DNA from: Polaromonas sp. JS666
GTDB taxonomy: Bacteria > Pseudomonadota > Gammaproteobacteria > Burkholderiales > Burkholderiaceae_C
Assembly: GCF_900103405.1 (NCBI RefSeq)
Contig: NZ_FNHX01000001.1
Coordinates: 806,001 to 870,000 of the forward strand
Length of the DNA: 64,000 nucleotides
Reading direction: 5' to 3'
Part shown: one piece after another, positions 17,661-26,281 of the stretch
Numbering within the stretch: position 1 is the stretch's first letter
Layout of the letters: each line of letters starts with the position of its first letter
Made by a program: the position numbers and the translations under genes
The notes under the pieces: model-generated
What the model saw: the letters and a program-made list of their open reading frames with translations, nothing else
What the model was told of the DNA's origin: nothing
The model's database searches: none

Positions 17661-17820
17661 GGCGTTCCTGTCGTAGAAGACGGCTCTCCCGAAATTTGCG
17701 AGAAAACCTGGTGGAGGGGCTGAAGTGGCGGACACACAGCTGGAAACAGCTGCCAGCATCTGTATCTTGCCGCACACAGTCGGGGTCCGCGTTTCGAATT
17801 GTGAATGCGGCAAGCCCAAG

Positions 17821-17856
17821 GAAAAAATCCCGCGTACCAAAGGGCACGCGGGATTT
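17821..17856 (-). terminator. Terminator of tRNA-His
   Basis: An 11-bp stem (AAATCCCGCGT with ACGCGGGATTT) with a 10-base loop, followed on the minus strand by a T-run. It lies 8 bases beyond the tRNA 3' end. Confidence 0.88.
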
Positions 17857-17863
17857 CAGATAT

Positions 17864-17940
17864 TGGGGTGGCTGATGGGGCTCGAACCCACGACAACAGG
17901 AATCACAATCCTGGACTCTACCAACTGAGCTACAGCCACC
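17864..17940 (-). tRNA. tRNA-His (anticodon GTG)
   Basis: A complete cloverleaf on the minus strand. The 8-bp acceptor stem GGTGGCTG/CAGCCACC includes the extra 5' G typical of tRNA-His. A D-arm with AGCTCAGTTGGTAGAG, anticodon loop TTGTGAT, T-arm GTGGGTTCGAGCCCC and an encoded CCA are visible. Confidence 0.97.
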
Positions 17941-17976
17941 GGAGCCCTGCATTATAGCGGCAAAGCCGCCGCTTCT

Positions 17977-19902
17977 TTATTGGGTCACGACTTCTTCTGC
18001 ATTTGCCTTGGCCGGGACAGGCTTGGGAACCAGGATTTCCGCCTTGAAACGGTCTTTCAGGCTGTTGTAATACGCCAGGCTTTCCGCCGACGTCCACCAC
18101 TGCGCATACTGGTCGCGCTGCTGTTTGGCGGCCGCTTCAACCGGTGCGTCACGGGGAACCACCTTCTCGACCTTGACGATGGCGTAGCCCTGGCTCCCGA
18201 GATCTACGCCCGCAAAAGCCGGCAAAGCGGCAACATCGGCGCGCAGCGCGGCATCGATCACCGGGATAGGCAGTTTCTGCGTCTGTTCACGGGACACCAC
18301 GACCGGCGCGGCCAGGCCCGTCGCCGACGCGGGAGCGGCTTTCCACGCGGCCAGCTTGGCCACGCCTTCCTTGCGAGCCTCTTCCGCGGCACGCTGGGCC
18401 AGCCAGCGCTGGCGCACGGTGTCTTTGACTTCGGCCAGGGGGCGGGTATGCGCGGGGGCGTACTGCACGATGCGGCCCGAAGCCAGCTGGCTGGGCCCCA
18501 CTTCAATGGCTTCGGTGTTGCGTTTTTTCTCGATCGCATCCGGGGCAAACAAGGCGTTGAGGAATTTGGCGTTTGCCAACACGCCAGTCGCGCCGACCTG
18601 GGGCTGGCGCGTCACGTTCGCCGCCGACTTGATCTCCAGCTTCAGCTTGTCTGCCGCCGGCTTGAGGCTCTCGGCCTGCTCATACACCGCGTTGGTAAAG
18701 ACATCGGCCGATTCAGCGAACTTCTTTTGGGCTTCCTGCTTTTTCATGGCGGCCTCAAGTTCCGGGCGCAGCTCTTCAAAGCTGCGTTGCTTGACGTCCG
18801 TCAGTTTGATGATGTGATAACCAAATTCGGACTCGACGATGTCGCTGATCTCGCCTTTTTTCATGGCAAAAGCGGCATCCTCAAAAGGCTTGACCATGGA
18901 ACCGCGGGCGAAGAAATCCAGGTCGCCGCCCTTGGCTGCAGAGCCTGGGTCCTGCGAATTCTTGCGCGCGATGTCGGCGAAGCTGTCGGGGGATTTTTTG
19001 ACCAAGGCCAGCAGTTCCTGCGCTTTCGCCTTGGCTTTTTCACGGTCGGCTGCGGGGGCCGACTTCGGGGACGCAATCAGGATGTGGCTGGCTCGCCGCT
19101 CGCCTTCAAAGCGCGGAAGATTTTGCTCGTAATAGGTTTTCAGGTCGGCCGGGTTGACGGCAATGCCCTTGCCCACACCATCCATGTCCAGCAGCACATA
19201 TTCAATGCTGGCCTGTTCAGGCGCCTGGAAGAGTTTTTCGTTGGCCTTGTAATACTGCTCGAGCTCGGCGTCCGTAGGGTTCAGCTTGGCGACAAAGTCG
19301 GCGGCGTTGAAGCGGGCCAGCTGGATTTCACGCTTTTCGAAGTAGGCGTTCAGCGAAATGTCGGCGGCCGAATTGGAAGCGAAACCACTGGCGCCCACAC
19401 CCGCCAGCACCTGGCGGTTCGACAGGTCGGTGCGCACATTGGCCTCGAACATCTCGGGGCTCATGCCCTGGGCCGCCAACAGCTGGCGATAACGCTCCAT
19501 GTCGAGGCTACCGTCCGGGCGGCGCAGGGAGGCGATTTCGGGGCTTTGCTGCAGCTCGCGCGCCAGGCGCTCGTTGCTCGCGGTGAGCTTGAACTTCTCG
19601 GCCGCCGCGGCGACAACGCGTTCGCGCACCAGCCGCTCCAGGGAGGCGTAGCGCGCCTCGGGCGAATCGAGCAGCTTGGGGTCCAGGTTGGGCATGGAAT
19701 TGCGGAGCTGATCCATTTCACGCTGGTGCGCGCGGTCCCACTCCGACTGCATGATGTCCTTGCCGTCCACCCTGGCCACCTTTGCGGTCTGGTCCTTGGA
19801 TTTGTTATAGCCATCAAGGCCCAACAACACAAAGGACGGAAGAATCAGCAAAAACAACAGCACCATGACGATTTTGGTGTGCTTGCGAACGAAATCAAAC
19901 AT
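17977..19902 (-). CDS. ppiD: Periplasmic folding factor PpiD (SurA/PpiC-type)
   Basis: A 641-residue inner-membrane-anchored chaperone and peptidyl-prolyl isomerase. One N-terminal helix (about residues 13-31, starting MFDFVRKHTKIVMV) anchors it. A SurA-like N-terminal domain follows, then a parvulin domain at about 260-370 with ASHILIAS, GGDLDFFARGSMVKPFEDAAF and SEFGYHIIKL. It acts on proteins emerging from the Sec translocon. AGGAA precedes the ATG. The order hupB, tRNA-Val, ppiD, tRNA-His on one strand recalls E. coli hupB-ppiD, but lon is not next to hupB. Confidence 0.95.
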   Translation of the reverse strand: MFDFVRKHTKIVMVLLFLLILPSFVLLGLDGYNKSKDQTAKVARVDGKDIMQSEWDRAHQREMDQLRNSMPNLDPKLLDSPEARYASLERLVRERVVAAAAEKFKLTASNERLARELQQSPEIASLRRPDGSLDMERYRQLLAAQGMSPEMFEANVRTDLSNRQVLAGVGASGFASNSAADISLNAYFEKREIQLARFNAADFVAKLNPTDAELEQYYKANEKLFQAPEQASIEYVLLDMDGVGKGIAVNPADLKTYYEQNLPRFEGERRASHILIASPKSAPAADREKAKAKAQELLALVKKSPDSFADIARKNSQDPGSAAKGGDLDFFARGSMVKPFEDAAFAMKKGEISDIVESEFGYHIIKLTDVKQRSFEELRPELEAAMKKQEAQKKFAESADVFTNAVYEQAESLKPAADKLKLEIKSAANVTRQPQVGATGVLANAKFLNALFAPDAIEKKRNTEAIEVGPSQLASGRIVQYAPAHTRPLAEVKDTVRQRWLAQRAAEEARKEGVAKLAAWKAAPASATGLAAPVVVSREQTQKLPIPVIDAALRADVAALPAFAGVDLGSQGYAIVKVEKVVPRDAPVEAAAKQQRDQYAQWWTSAESLAYYNSLKDRFKAEILVPKPVPAKANAEEVVTQ

Positions 19903-19950
19903 CTCGAATTTCCTGTACGACTGCTAACGGACAACCTGGGCCCACCAACA

Positions 19951-19977
19951 AAAAAGGCGAACCTCGTTCGCCTTTTT
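19951..19977 (-). terminator. Terminator of tRNA-Val
   Basis: GGCGAAC and GTTCGCC pair around CTC, flanked by A5 and T5. On the minus strand it directly follows tRNA-Val and precedes ppiD. Confidence 0.85.
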
Positions 19978-19986
19978 CCTCGTGGG

Positions 19987-20062
19987 TGGTGGGTGCTGAC
20001 GGGCTCGAACCGCCGACCTACGCCGTGTAAGGGCGCTGCTCTACCAACTGAGCTAAGCACCC
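19987..20062 (-). tRNA. tRNA-Val (anticodon TAC)
   Basis: A full cloverleaf on the minus strand: acceptor stem GGGTGCT/AGCACCC, D-arm AGCTCAGTTGGTAGAGC, anticodon loop CTTACAC, T-arm GGCGGTTCGAGCCCG, discriminator A and encoded CCA. It lies between hupB and ppiD. Confidence 0.97.
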
Positions 20063-20079
20063 CACGTCAAACGTTCTTG

Positions 20080-20352
20080 TCAGTTCAAAGCATCCTTGAG
20101 CGCTTTGCCCGGACGGAACTTTGGAACCTTGGCTGCCTTGATTTTAATCGCATCGCCGGTCCGTGGATTACGGCCGGTGCGCGCAGCGCGTTTGCCCACC
20201 GCGAAAGTGCCAAAACCCACCAGAGACACGGAGCCTCCTTTTTTCAGGGTTGTTTTCACAGCGCCAATCGTGGATTCCAGTGCGCGCGTGGCGGCAGCTT
20301 TGGAAATGTCAGCATGTTTGGCAATGTGCTCGATCAGTTCGGTCTTGTTCAC
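20080..20352 (-). CDS. hupB: DNA-binding protein HU
   Basis: A 90-residue histone-like protein that bends and compacts DNA. The start is a GTG ([16 protein letters not shown]) with GAGG 8-9 bases upstream. The body [12 protein letters not shown] and the DNA-binding arm [15 protein letters not shown] are canonical, and the C-terminus is [17 protein letters not shown] good sigma-70 promoter lies about 115 bases upstream. tRNA-Val and ppiD follow. Confidence 0.96.
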   Translation of the reverse strand: MNKTELIEHIAKHADISKAAATRALESTIGAVKTTLKKGGSVSLVGFGTFAVGKRAARTGRNPRTGDAIKIKAAKVPKFRPGKALKDALN

Positions 20353-20465
20353 AAGGAGCCCCTCGTTGATAAAAAGTTAATCTGGTTGTCTCTAAAAAAT
20401 ATCTCCCGGGACACTGTGGTGTAGCGTCAGCGGGAGCGGCTTGTGCAGGTTTTCTGCTGCTTCCA

Positions 20466-20494
20466 ATTAGAGCCATGGACTTCTAACCTGTCAA
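20466..20494 (-). promoter_or_regulatory. Sigma-70 promoter of hupB
   Basis: On the minus strand, TTGACA (20494-20489) and TCTAAT (20471-20466) are separated by 17 bases. Transcription would start near 20459, giving a leader of about 107 bases. No gene is seen between 20353 and 20618. Confidence 0.75.
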
Positions 20495-20618
20495 TACAGC
20501 AGCAAGTTTTTACAACGTGCGGAGGCGGATTCTAGACGTTTTTTCAGCCCTTTCACGACTTAATCGTAAGCACGGTGTGTAATTTTCATGCTTGACAAAA
20601 CACGGCTTTCCAACGAAT

Positions 20619-21725
20619 TTACGACCCGGCCAGCGCCTGTGCAACGGCTTTGCCGACATCGGCCGTTCCGGCCTTCCCACCCAGGTCGGGCGTGCGCGGT
20701 GCACCGCTTTCGGGACTCAATATTTTTTCGATCGCGGCGAGTATGCCGTCGTGCGCTTCCTTGTGACCGAGGAACTCCAGCATCATTGCACCGCACCAAA
20801 TCTGGCCAATGGGATTGGCGATGTTGCGCCCCGCGATGTCGGGCGCCGAGCCGTGCACCGGCTCAAACAACGAGGGAAATTTTCGCTCGGGGTTGAGGTT
20901 GGCGCTGGGGGCGATGCCAATGGTGCCGGTGCACGCCGGCCCCAGGTCGCTCAGGATGTCGCCGAACAGGTTGCTGGCCACCACCACATCGAAAAAGTCC
21001 GGGCGCTGCACAAAATGCGCGGTCAGGATGTCGATATGGAATTTATCCAGTTGGATGGCCGGATAGCTTTTCGCCATCTCGGCCACGCGTTCATCCCAGT
21101 AAGGCATGGAAATCGAGATGCCGTTGGATTTTGTTGCACTCGTCAGGTGTTTCTTGGGCCGCGATTGCGCCAGCTCGAACGCAAACTTCAGCACGCGGTC
21201 CACGCCGATGCGGGTGAACACCGATTCCTGCAGCACGAACTCGCGGTCGGTTCCGGGAAAGGCCTTTCCGCCTATGCTGGAGTATTCACCCTCGGTGTTT
21301 TCGCGAACGATGTAAAAGTCGATTTCACCGGGTTGGCGCGGACTGCCGTCGCGCCGCACCACGGGCGCGATGATGCCGGGCATCAGGCGCGCCGGCCGCA
21401 AGTTGATGTACTGGTCGAACTCGCGACGGAACAGCAGCAGCGAGCCCCACAGGGAGACATGGTCGGCGATCTTCTCGGGCCAGCCCACCGCGCCGAAGTA
21501 AATCGCATCGTGGCCGCCGATCTGGTCCTTCCAGTTGTCGGGAAGCATCTTGCCGTGCTTCTCGAAATAGTCCCAGCTCGAAAAATCGAAATGGTCGAAC
21601 TGCAGGTCAATGCCGTATTTGACGGCCGCGGCCTCCATCACGCGCACGCCCTCGGGCATGACTTCCTTGCCGATGCCGTCGCCCGCGATGACAGCGATTC
21701 TTTTTTTTCCGGTGTGCTTGCTCAT
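20619..21725 (-). CDS. Tartrate/D-malate dehydrogenase-type beta-decarboxylating dehydrogenase
   Basis: A 368-residue member of the isocitrate/isopropylmalate dehydrogenase family, closest by motif to tartrate dehydrogenase/DmlA (SLWGSLLLFRREFDQY, NLRPARL). It carries IAGDGIGKEVMPEG for NAD binding, RENTEGEYSSIGG, and the metal region SNLFGDILSDLGP. It likely oxidises a 2-hydroxy dicarboxylate (D-malate, tartrate or alkylmalate) with NAD. AGGAA precedes the ATG at 21725. It is the last gene of an operon after a Bug receptor and a haloacetate-dehalogenase-like hydrolase. Confidence 0.9.
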   Translation of the reverse strand: MSKHTGKKRIAVIAGDGIGKEVMPEGVRVMEAAAVKYGIDLQFDHFDFSSWDYFEKHGKMLPDNWKDQIGGHDAIYFGAVGWPEKIADHVSLWGSLLLFRREFDQYINLRPARLMPGIIAPVVRRDGSPRQPGEIDFYIVRENTEGEYSSIGGKAFPGTDREFVLQESVFTRIGVDRVLKFAFELAQSRPKKHLTSATKSNGISISMPYWDERVAEMAKSYPAIQLDKFHIDILTAHFVQRPDFFDVVVASNLFGDILSDLGPACTGTIGIAPSANLNPERKFPSLFEPVHGSAPDIAGRNIANPIGQIWCGAMMLEFLGHKEAHDGILAAIEKILSPESGAPRTPDLGGKAGTADVGKAVAQALAGS

Positions 21726-21766
21726 GGTGTTCCTTTGGGTTTTCAGGGGATCTTGGGTTTGCTGGT

Positions 21767-22645
21767 TCAGGGTTTGAAAAATTGGAGCGCTTCGGCCAGC
21801 AGCAATGCCGGCGCTTCTTCCGCGATGTAGTGGCCGCATGGCAGGGCCAGGCCCGACACATCCAGCGCACGCTCGCGCCAGAGTTCGAGCACCTTGAAGC
21901 ACTGGCCCACCGCGCCATGCTCGCCCCACAGCACGCGCAATGGCTGCGCCAGCCGCAGGCCGGCCGCAACGTCGGCGCGGTCATGCACCAGGTCGATGCC
22001 GGCGGAGGCCCGGTAGTCTTCGCAAATGCTGACGGCGGTGCCGGGGATTTGCGCGCAGCGCTCGTACTCGGCCAGCGCGGCCGGCGCGAATGCGGCGAGG
22101 CCCGCATGGCGCTTGCCCATCACGCTGCGCACATAGCGCACCGGGTCGGAGGCTATCAGCGCCTCCGGCAAAGGCGGCGGCTGGATCAGGAAGAACCAGT
22201 GCCAGTAGGCGCGCGCGAACGCATCCGAGGTGTTGTTGTACATGGCGAGTGTGGGCGCGATGTCCAGCAGCATCAGGCGCTGCACCGCATCCGGGTGGTC
22301 GGCCGCCAGGCGATGCGCCACGCGCGCGCCGCGGTCGTGGGCCAGCACCTGGAAACGCGAAAAGCCGCAGGCCTTCATGACGGCCATGGCGTCCTGCGCC
22401 ATCGCGCGTTTCGAATAGGCCTGGTGATCCGCGTCGCTCGCGACCCGTGCCGAATCCCCGTAGCCGCGCAAGTCCATCACAACCACGGTAAATACCTTGG
22501 CCAGTTCACCAGCCACCGCGTGCCACATCACATGGGTTTGCGGGTGGCCGTGCAGCAGCAGCAAAGGCGCGCCGCTGCCGCCCCGCAGGGTGCGCAGCCT
22601 GCCGGCGGGCCCTTCTATGTCGCGTTGGGAAAATCCTTCGAACAT
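21767..22645 (-). CDS. Alpha/beta hydrolase, haloacetate dehalogenase-like
   Basis: A 292-residue alpha/beta hydrolase whose residues match fluoroacetate dehalogenase. Nucleophile Asp104 and carboxylate-binding Arg105 and Arg108 are in HDRGARVAHR, acid Asp128 is in LLDIAP, and halide-pocket residues are His149, Trp150 (YWHWFF) and Tyr211 (CEDYR). The catalytic His272 lies in CGHYIAEE. In the known enzyme this set hydrolyses fluoroacetate or chloroacetate to glycolate. The ATG overlaps the stop of the upstream Bug gene by one base, so translation is coupled. Dehalogenase activity is a strong motif inference; an epoxide hydrolase or esterase role is less likely because the nucleophile is Asp with the His-Trp-Tyr pocket. 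Confidence 0.82.
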   Translation of the reverse strand: MFEGFSQRDIEGPAGRLRTLRGGSGAPLLLLHGHPQTHVMWHAVAGELAKVFTVVVMDLRGYGDSARVASDADHQAYSKRAMAQDAMAVMKACGFSRFQVLAHDRGARVAHRLAADHPDAVQRLMLLDIAPTLAMYNNTSDAFARAYWHWFFLIQPPPLPEALIASDPVRYVRSVMGKRHAGLAAFAPAALAEYERCAQIPGTAVSICEDYRASAGIDLVHDRADVAAGLRLAQPLRVLWGEHGAVGQCFKVLELWRERALDVSGLALPCGHYIAEEAPALLLAEALQFFKP

Positions 22646-23640
22646 CAATCGGCCTTGATTCCTTTTTGCGCCACCAGCTTGTTCCAGCGTTGGTATTCTG
22701 ACCGGATCAAGGCGTCGGACTGCACCGGCGTTTGAGGCCATGCATCAAAACCCTCACGCGCCAGGCGCGCCCGGACCTCGGGCGCGTTCAGCGTCTCGTT
22801 CAGGGACTGGTTGAGCTTGCCCAGCACGTCTTGCGAAACAGCGGCCGGCGCGCTCACCACAAACCATGTTTCAAACACATAGTTCGCCAACCCGGCCTCC
22901 GCCATGGTCGGTACCTCCGGCAGCATGGGCGAGCGCCTGGGTCCTGTCACCGCCAGCGCCCTCAGCTTGCCGCCCGCCACATGCTGCTGCGCGGCGGAAA
23001 GCACGGGAAAGCTCATGTCCACCTGCCCCGAGATGGTATCGACCAAAGCCGGCCCGCCGCCCCGGTAGGGAACGTGAAGAATAAAGGTATTCGATTCGGC
23101 CTTGAACAATTCGGCCGCCATATGAAAGGTGCTGCCGGTCCCCGCCGAGCCGAATGACAGTTTCCCAGGCCGGGCTTTGGCGAGCGCCACCAGCTCGCGA
23201 ACGGTTTTGGCGGCCACCTGGTTGTTGACCACCAGCACGTGCTGCGACGTGGCCACGGTGCCAACCGCTTTCAGGTCTTTCAGCGTGTCAAAGGGCAACC
23301 GGGCAAACAGCGATGGATTGATGGCCTGCGAAACCGTATTGAGCGACAGCGTGTAGCCGTCCGCCCGCGACTTGGCGACAGCATCCATGCCGAGGTTGCC
23401 GGAGGCACCGGCCCGGTTGTCCACCACCACCGGCTGCCCCAGGCGTTTACCCCATTCGTCGGAGATAAGCCGGGCCGCGATGTCCGCGCTGCCGCCCGGC
23501 GCATAGGGCACCACCAGGCGAATGGGTTTGTCGGGAAAGCCCTGGCTCCAGGCCGGGGCGGCGATGCATGCCAAGGCAAGCCAGGCGGCGCGGCACAACC
23601 ATGATCGGCGCAGCTTGTGATGAAGGTCCATGAATGGCAT
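22645..23640 (-). CDS. Bug/TctC-family solute receptor
   Basis: A 331-residue periplasmic binding protein of the tripartite tricarboxylate transporter receptor family. A basic signal region (KLRRSWLCR) precedes a hydrophobic core ending PAWSQ. The mature part begins FPDKPIRLVVPYAPGGSADIAAR, the ligand-binding signature of Bug proteins. Other marks are DNRAGASGNLGMDAVAKS and FGSAGTGSTFHMAAELF. AGGAGA sits before the ATG at 23640. Bug proteins bind small carboxylates; no TctA or TctB membrane genes are nearby, which is usual in Burkholderiales. It heads an operon with the dehalogenase-like and tartrate-type dehydrogenase genes. Confidence 0.93.
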   Translation of the reverse strand: MPFMDLHHKLRRSWLCRAAWLALACIAAPAWSQGFPDKPIRLVVPYAPGGSADIAARLISDEWGKRLGQPVVVDNRAGASGNLGMDAVAKSRADGYTLSLNTVSQAINPSLFARLPFDTLKDLKAVGTVATSQHVLVVNNQVAAKTVRELVALAKARPGKLSFGSAGTGSTFHMAAELFKAESNTFILHVPYRGGGPALVDTISGQVDMSFPVLSAAQQHVAGGKLRALAVTGPRRSPMLPEVPTMAEAGLANYVFETWFVVSAPAAVSQDVLGKLNQSLNETLNAPEVRARLAREGFDAWPQTPVQSDALIRSEYQRWNKLVAQKGIKAD

Positions 23641-23735
23641 GCGAGTCTCCTGTTCGTTGTGGGACTCATTCTGGCTAGCGCATCGCCTTGATTCAAGCAA
23701 TAATTCAGCAATCAATTGTTTCCTTTAAGGCATGA

Positions 23736-24716
23736 ATGGATCGCAGCGACCTTGAACTTGTGCTGGCGGTTCGCGACAGCGGCAGCCTGAGCGCCGCCGC
23801 GCTGGCCCTCGACGTCGCGCCGCCGGTCGTGACCAAACGGCTTGCCGCCCTGGAAGCCAAGCTGGGACAGCGCCTGTTCCAGCGCACGACACGCCGGGTC
23901 AGCCCGACGGCCGAGGGCGAGACCGTGTGCGAACGCGCACGGGTCCTGCTGGAGGGGTTCACATCGCTTGAATCGGAGTTGCAGGAGCGCAAGGCCGAGC
24001 CCACGGGACTGATCCGCCTCGTCGCGACTTTCGGGTTTGGGCGCTTGTGGCTGGGGCCGGCGCTTTCCGGTTTTCAGGAACGTTACCCGCGCATTGAAAT
24101 CCAGCTGCAACTCACCGAACAATTGCCCGACCTGGCGCTTGAAGGGTTTGACGGCGCGATCTGGCTCTGGTCGGTCGAGGGCAGGCAGGCGGCGCAGTGG
24201 GTGTCCCGGCGGCTGGCGCGCAACCAGCGCGTGCTGGTGGCCTCGCCGCGTTACATCAAGCAGCACGGTGCACCGGCCAGCCTGGAAGCCCTGCAGGACC
24301 ATGCCTGCCTGATCGTGCGTGAAAACGGCAACACCGCGGGGCGGCGCTTTGATGTCTGGTCGCTGCACCGGGAGCGCGACAAGGTGCCGGCGCGCGTGCG
24401 CGTCCACGGCCCCCTGGCCAGCAATTCCGGCGAACTGGTGCGCGACTGGTGCCTGGAAGGCCGCGGCATCATGCTGCGCAGCCTGTGGGACATCGCGCCA
24501 CAGCTGGCCTCGGGCCAGCTGGTGCGTGTTTTGCCAGCCTATTCGATGCCCGATGCCGACATCCACTGGCTGGCGCCCTACCGCACCGACCAGCCCCGGC
24601 GCATACGCCTTCTGATAGACCACCTGGCCGCGCAATTCCAGGACACGCCCTGGAAAACTACAGGGCCGGCGGCGGCTTCACGGGCCGCACCACGAGGCTC
24701 ACGCCCAGCGCCGTGA
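23736..24716 (+). CDS. LysR-family transcriptional regulator
   Basis: A 326-residue LysR regulator. The winged helix-turn-helix occupies residues 1-60 (LELVLAVRDSGSLSAAALAL, then RLFQRTTRRVSPTAEG). The effector domain begins GLIRLVATFGFGRLWLGP. It is divergent from the Bug receptor operon across 95 bases, the usual arrangement for control of that operon by its substrate. Its last 59 bases overlap the convergent transporter gene. Confidence 0.92.
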   Translation: MDRSDLELVLAVRDSGSLSAAALALDVAPPVVTKRLAALEAKLGQRLFQRTTRRVSPTAEGETVCERARVLLEGFTSLESELQERKAEPTGLIRLVATFGFGRLWLGPALSGFQERYPRIEIQLQLTEQLPDLALEGFDGAIWLWSVEGRQAAQWVSRRLARNQRVLVASPRYIKQHGAPASLEALQDHACLIVRENGNTAGRRFDVWSLHRERDKVPARVRVHGPLASNSGELVRDWCLEGRGIMLRSLWDIAPQLASGQLVRVLPAYSMPDADIHWLAPYRTDQPRRIRLLIDHLAAQFQDTPWKTTGPAAASRAAPRGSRPAP

Positions 24717-25581
24717 GCGCCGTGCCCAGGATGGTGGCCGTGGTGATGGACTCGCCAAACAGCGCCCAGGCCATCAGGGCCGTGGTGGGCGGCACGAGGT
24801 AAAGCAGGCTGGTCACGGCAGTCGCCGCGCCGCGCTGGATCAGCAGGTAAAGCAGCGAACTGCCGCCCAGCGTCAGCGCCAGTACCGACCAGGCCATGGC
24901 GCCCAGGAAATGAACGTTCCAGTTGATCGCCTCGGTTTCAAACAAGGCCAGCGGCAGCGTCACCACCAAGGCCGCCGCCAGCTGGATGGCATTGGCCGTG
25001 CGCACATCGGTGGGCTGGACAAAACGCTTTTGATACAGCGTGCCGGCGGTGATGCAGAACAGGGCGAAGACAGTGCAGGCCAGCGTCAGCGCGCTGACCT
25101 CCTGGCCGGTACCGAATTTGCGCGACACCACCAGCAACAGGCCGCCCAGCCCGAATGCCAGGCCGGCCCACTGGCGCGGGCTGACCCGGGCCTGCGCGTT
25201 GCCGGCATCGCCCGAGGACATCCACGACACCCACAGCGCCGTGAGCACGGGCTGAAGCCCGACGATGAGCGCCGTCAGGCCCGAACCCATGCCGGCCTTC
25301 ATCGCGCTCCAGATGCCACCCAGGTAACCCGCATGCATCAGCAAACCGGTGACCGCCAGGTGGCCCCACTGCGCGCGCGTCCTGGGCCAGGCGGCCCGGG
25401 CCAGGACTATCCAGACCAGGAAACAAACAATGGACAGGAAGTAGCGTATGGCCAGGAAGGTCAGCGGCGGGGCGTAAGGCAGGCCGTATTTGGCGACGAT
25501 GAAGCCGGTGCTCCAGATCACGACAAACACGGCGGGCATGGCCCGGATCAAGGCACCCGGGGAGGAAGAGGCAGAACTCAA
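24658..25581 (-). CDS. DMT-superfamily (EamA) transporter
   Basis: A 307-residue protein with about ten hydrophobic helices arranged as two EamA repeats, resembling metabolite exporters such as RhaT/YdcZ relatives. The first helix is PAVFVVIWSTGFIVAKYG. The listed start is a TTG; an ATG at 25539 is an equally plausible start and preserves the whole first helix. The substrate is unknown. The C-terminal coding end overlaps the LysR gene convergently by 59 bases. Confidence 0.88.
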   Translation of the reverse strand: MSSASSSPGALIRAMPAVFVVIWSTGFIVAKYGLPYAPPLTFLAIRYFLSIVCFLVWIVLARAAWPRTRAQWGHLAVTGLLMHAGYLGGIWSAMKAGMGSGLTALIVGLQPVLTALWVSWMSSGDAGNAQARVSPRQWAGLAFGLGGLLLVVSRKFGTGQEVSALTLACTVFALFCITAGTLYQKRFVQPTDVRTANAIQLAAALVVTLPLALFETEAINWNVHFLGAMAWSVLALTLGGSSLLYLLIQRGAATAVTSLLYLVPPTTALMAWALFGESITTATILGTALTALGVSLVVRPVKPPPAL

Positions 25582-25609
25582 GGAGGGCAGCTTTAGGGGG
25601 ACGGCGGGG

Positions 25610-26176
25610 CTATTTGGCGCGCGCGCGGATTTCCGGGATGGCTTTTTGCAGGTAATAAATCATGGACCAGACCGTGAGGATGGCGGAGATCCAGATCAGC
25701 CAGGTGCCCCAGACATGCGTGTTGACCACGCCGAAGAGCACACCGTCGAACAGCAAAAAGGGAATGGCGATCATCTGCACCGTGGTCTTGACCTTGCCCA
25801 GCATGTGGACGGCCACGCTTTTGGTCGCCCCTATCAGGGCCATCCATTCGCGCAGCGCCGAAATGGCGATTTCGCGGCCAATGATGATGAGGGCCACGAA
25901 CACATCGGCGCGCTGCAGGTGCACCAGCACCAGCAAGGAGGCGCAGACCAGGAATTTATCGGCCACCGGGTCCAGGAAGGCGCCGAAGGAGGAGGTCTGG
26001 TTCAGCTTGCGCGCCAGAAAGCCGTCCAGCCAGTCGGTCGCGGCGAACACCACAAACATCACGGTGGCGATCAGGTTGCGCTCAGTGGGCGCCAGGTTCA
26101 GGTAGAACACCCCCACGATCAGCGGAATCGCAACAATGCGGGTCCAGGTCATCAGCGTGGGGATGGTCAGAAACAT
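25610..26176 (-). CDS. pgsA: CDP-diacylglycerol--glycerol-3-phosphate 3-phosphatidyltransferase
   Basis: A 188-residue membrane enzyme making phosphatidylglycerol phosphate, the committed step to phosphatidylglycerol. The CDP-alcohol phosphotransferase motif is intact: DWLDGFLARKL followed by GAFLDPVADK with all conserved Asp and Gly/Arg residues. The start MFLTIPTLMTWTRI at 26176 matches the family, so the longer upstream frame is rejected. It follows uvrC on the same strand by about 105 bases, the common uvrC-pgsA order. Confidence 0.96.
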   Translation of the reverse strand: MFLTIPTLMTWTRIVAIPLIVGVFYLNLAPTERNLIATVMFVVFAATDWLDGFLARKLNQTSSFGAFLDPVADKFLVCASLLVLVHLQRADVFVALIIIGREIAISALREWMALIGATKSVAVHMLGKVKTTVQMIAIPFLLFDGVLFGVVNTHVWGTWLIWISAILTVWSMIYYLQKAIPEIRARAK

Positions 26177-26281
26177 GACCCGATTTTGGCATGAGCCGCA
26201 CCAAGCCCGCCGGACACCGGGCCAAAGCGCACCAAAACGGTGGTTTCCGTTGCTCAAATACGTCTGGCGCCCAATGGCGCA

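Noticed and set aside
17956..17970. A GCGGC-AAA-GCCGC hairpin between ppiD and tRNA-His taken as a ppiD terminator
   Set aside because: The stem is only 5 bp and no T-run follows on the minus strand, so termination is not supported.
17980..20424. An 814-codon plus-strand frame opposite ppiD, the tRNA-Val gene and hupB
   Set aside because: It crosses a tRNA gene and two well-supported minus-strand genes, and its translation shows no recognisable domain.
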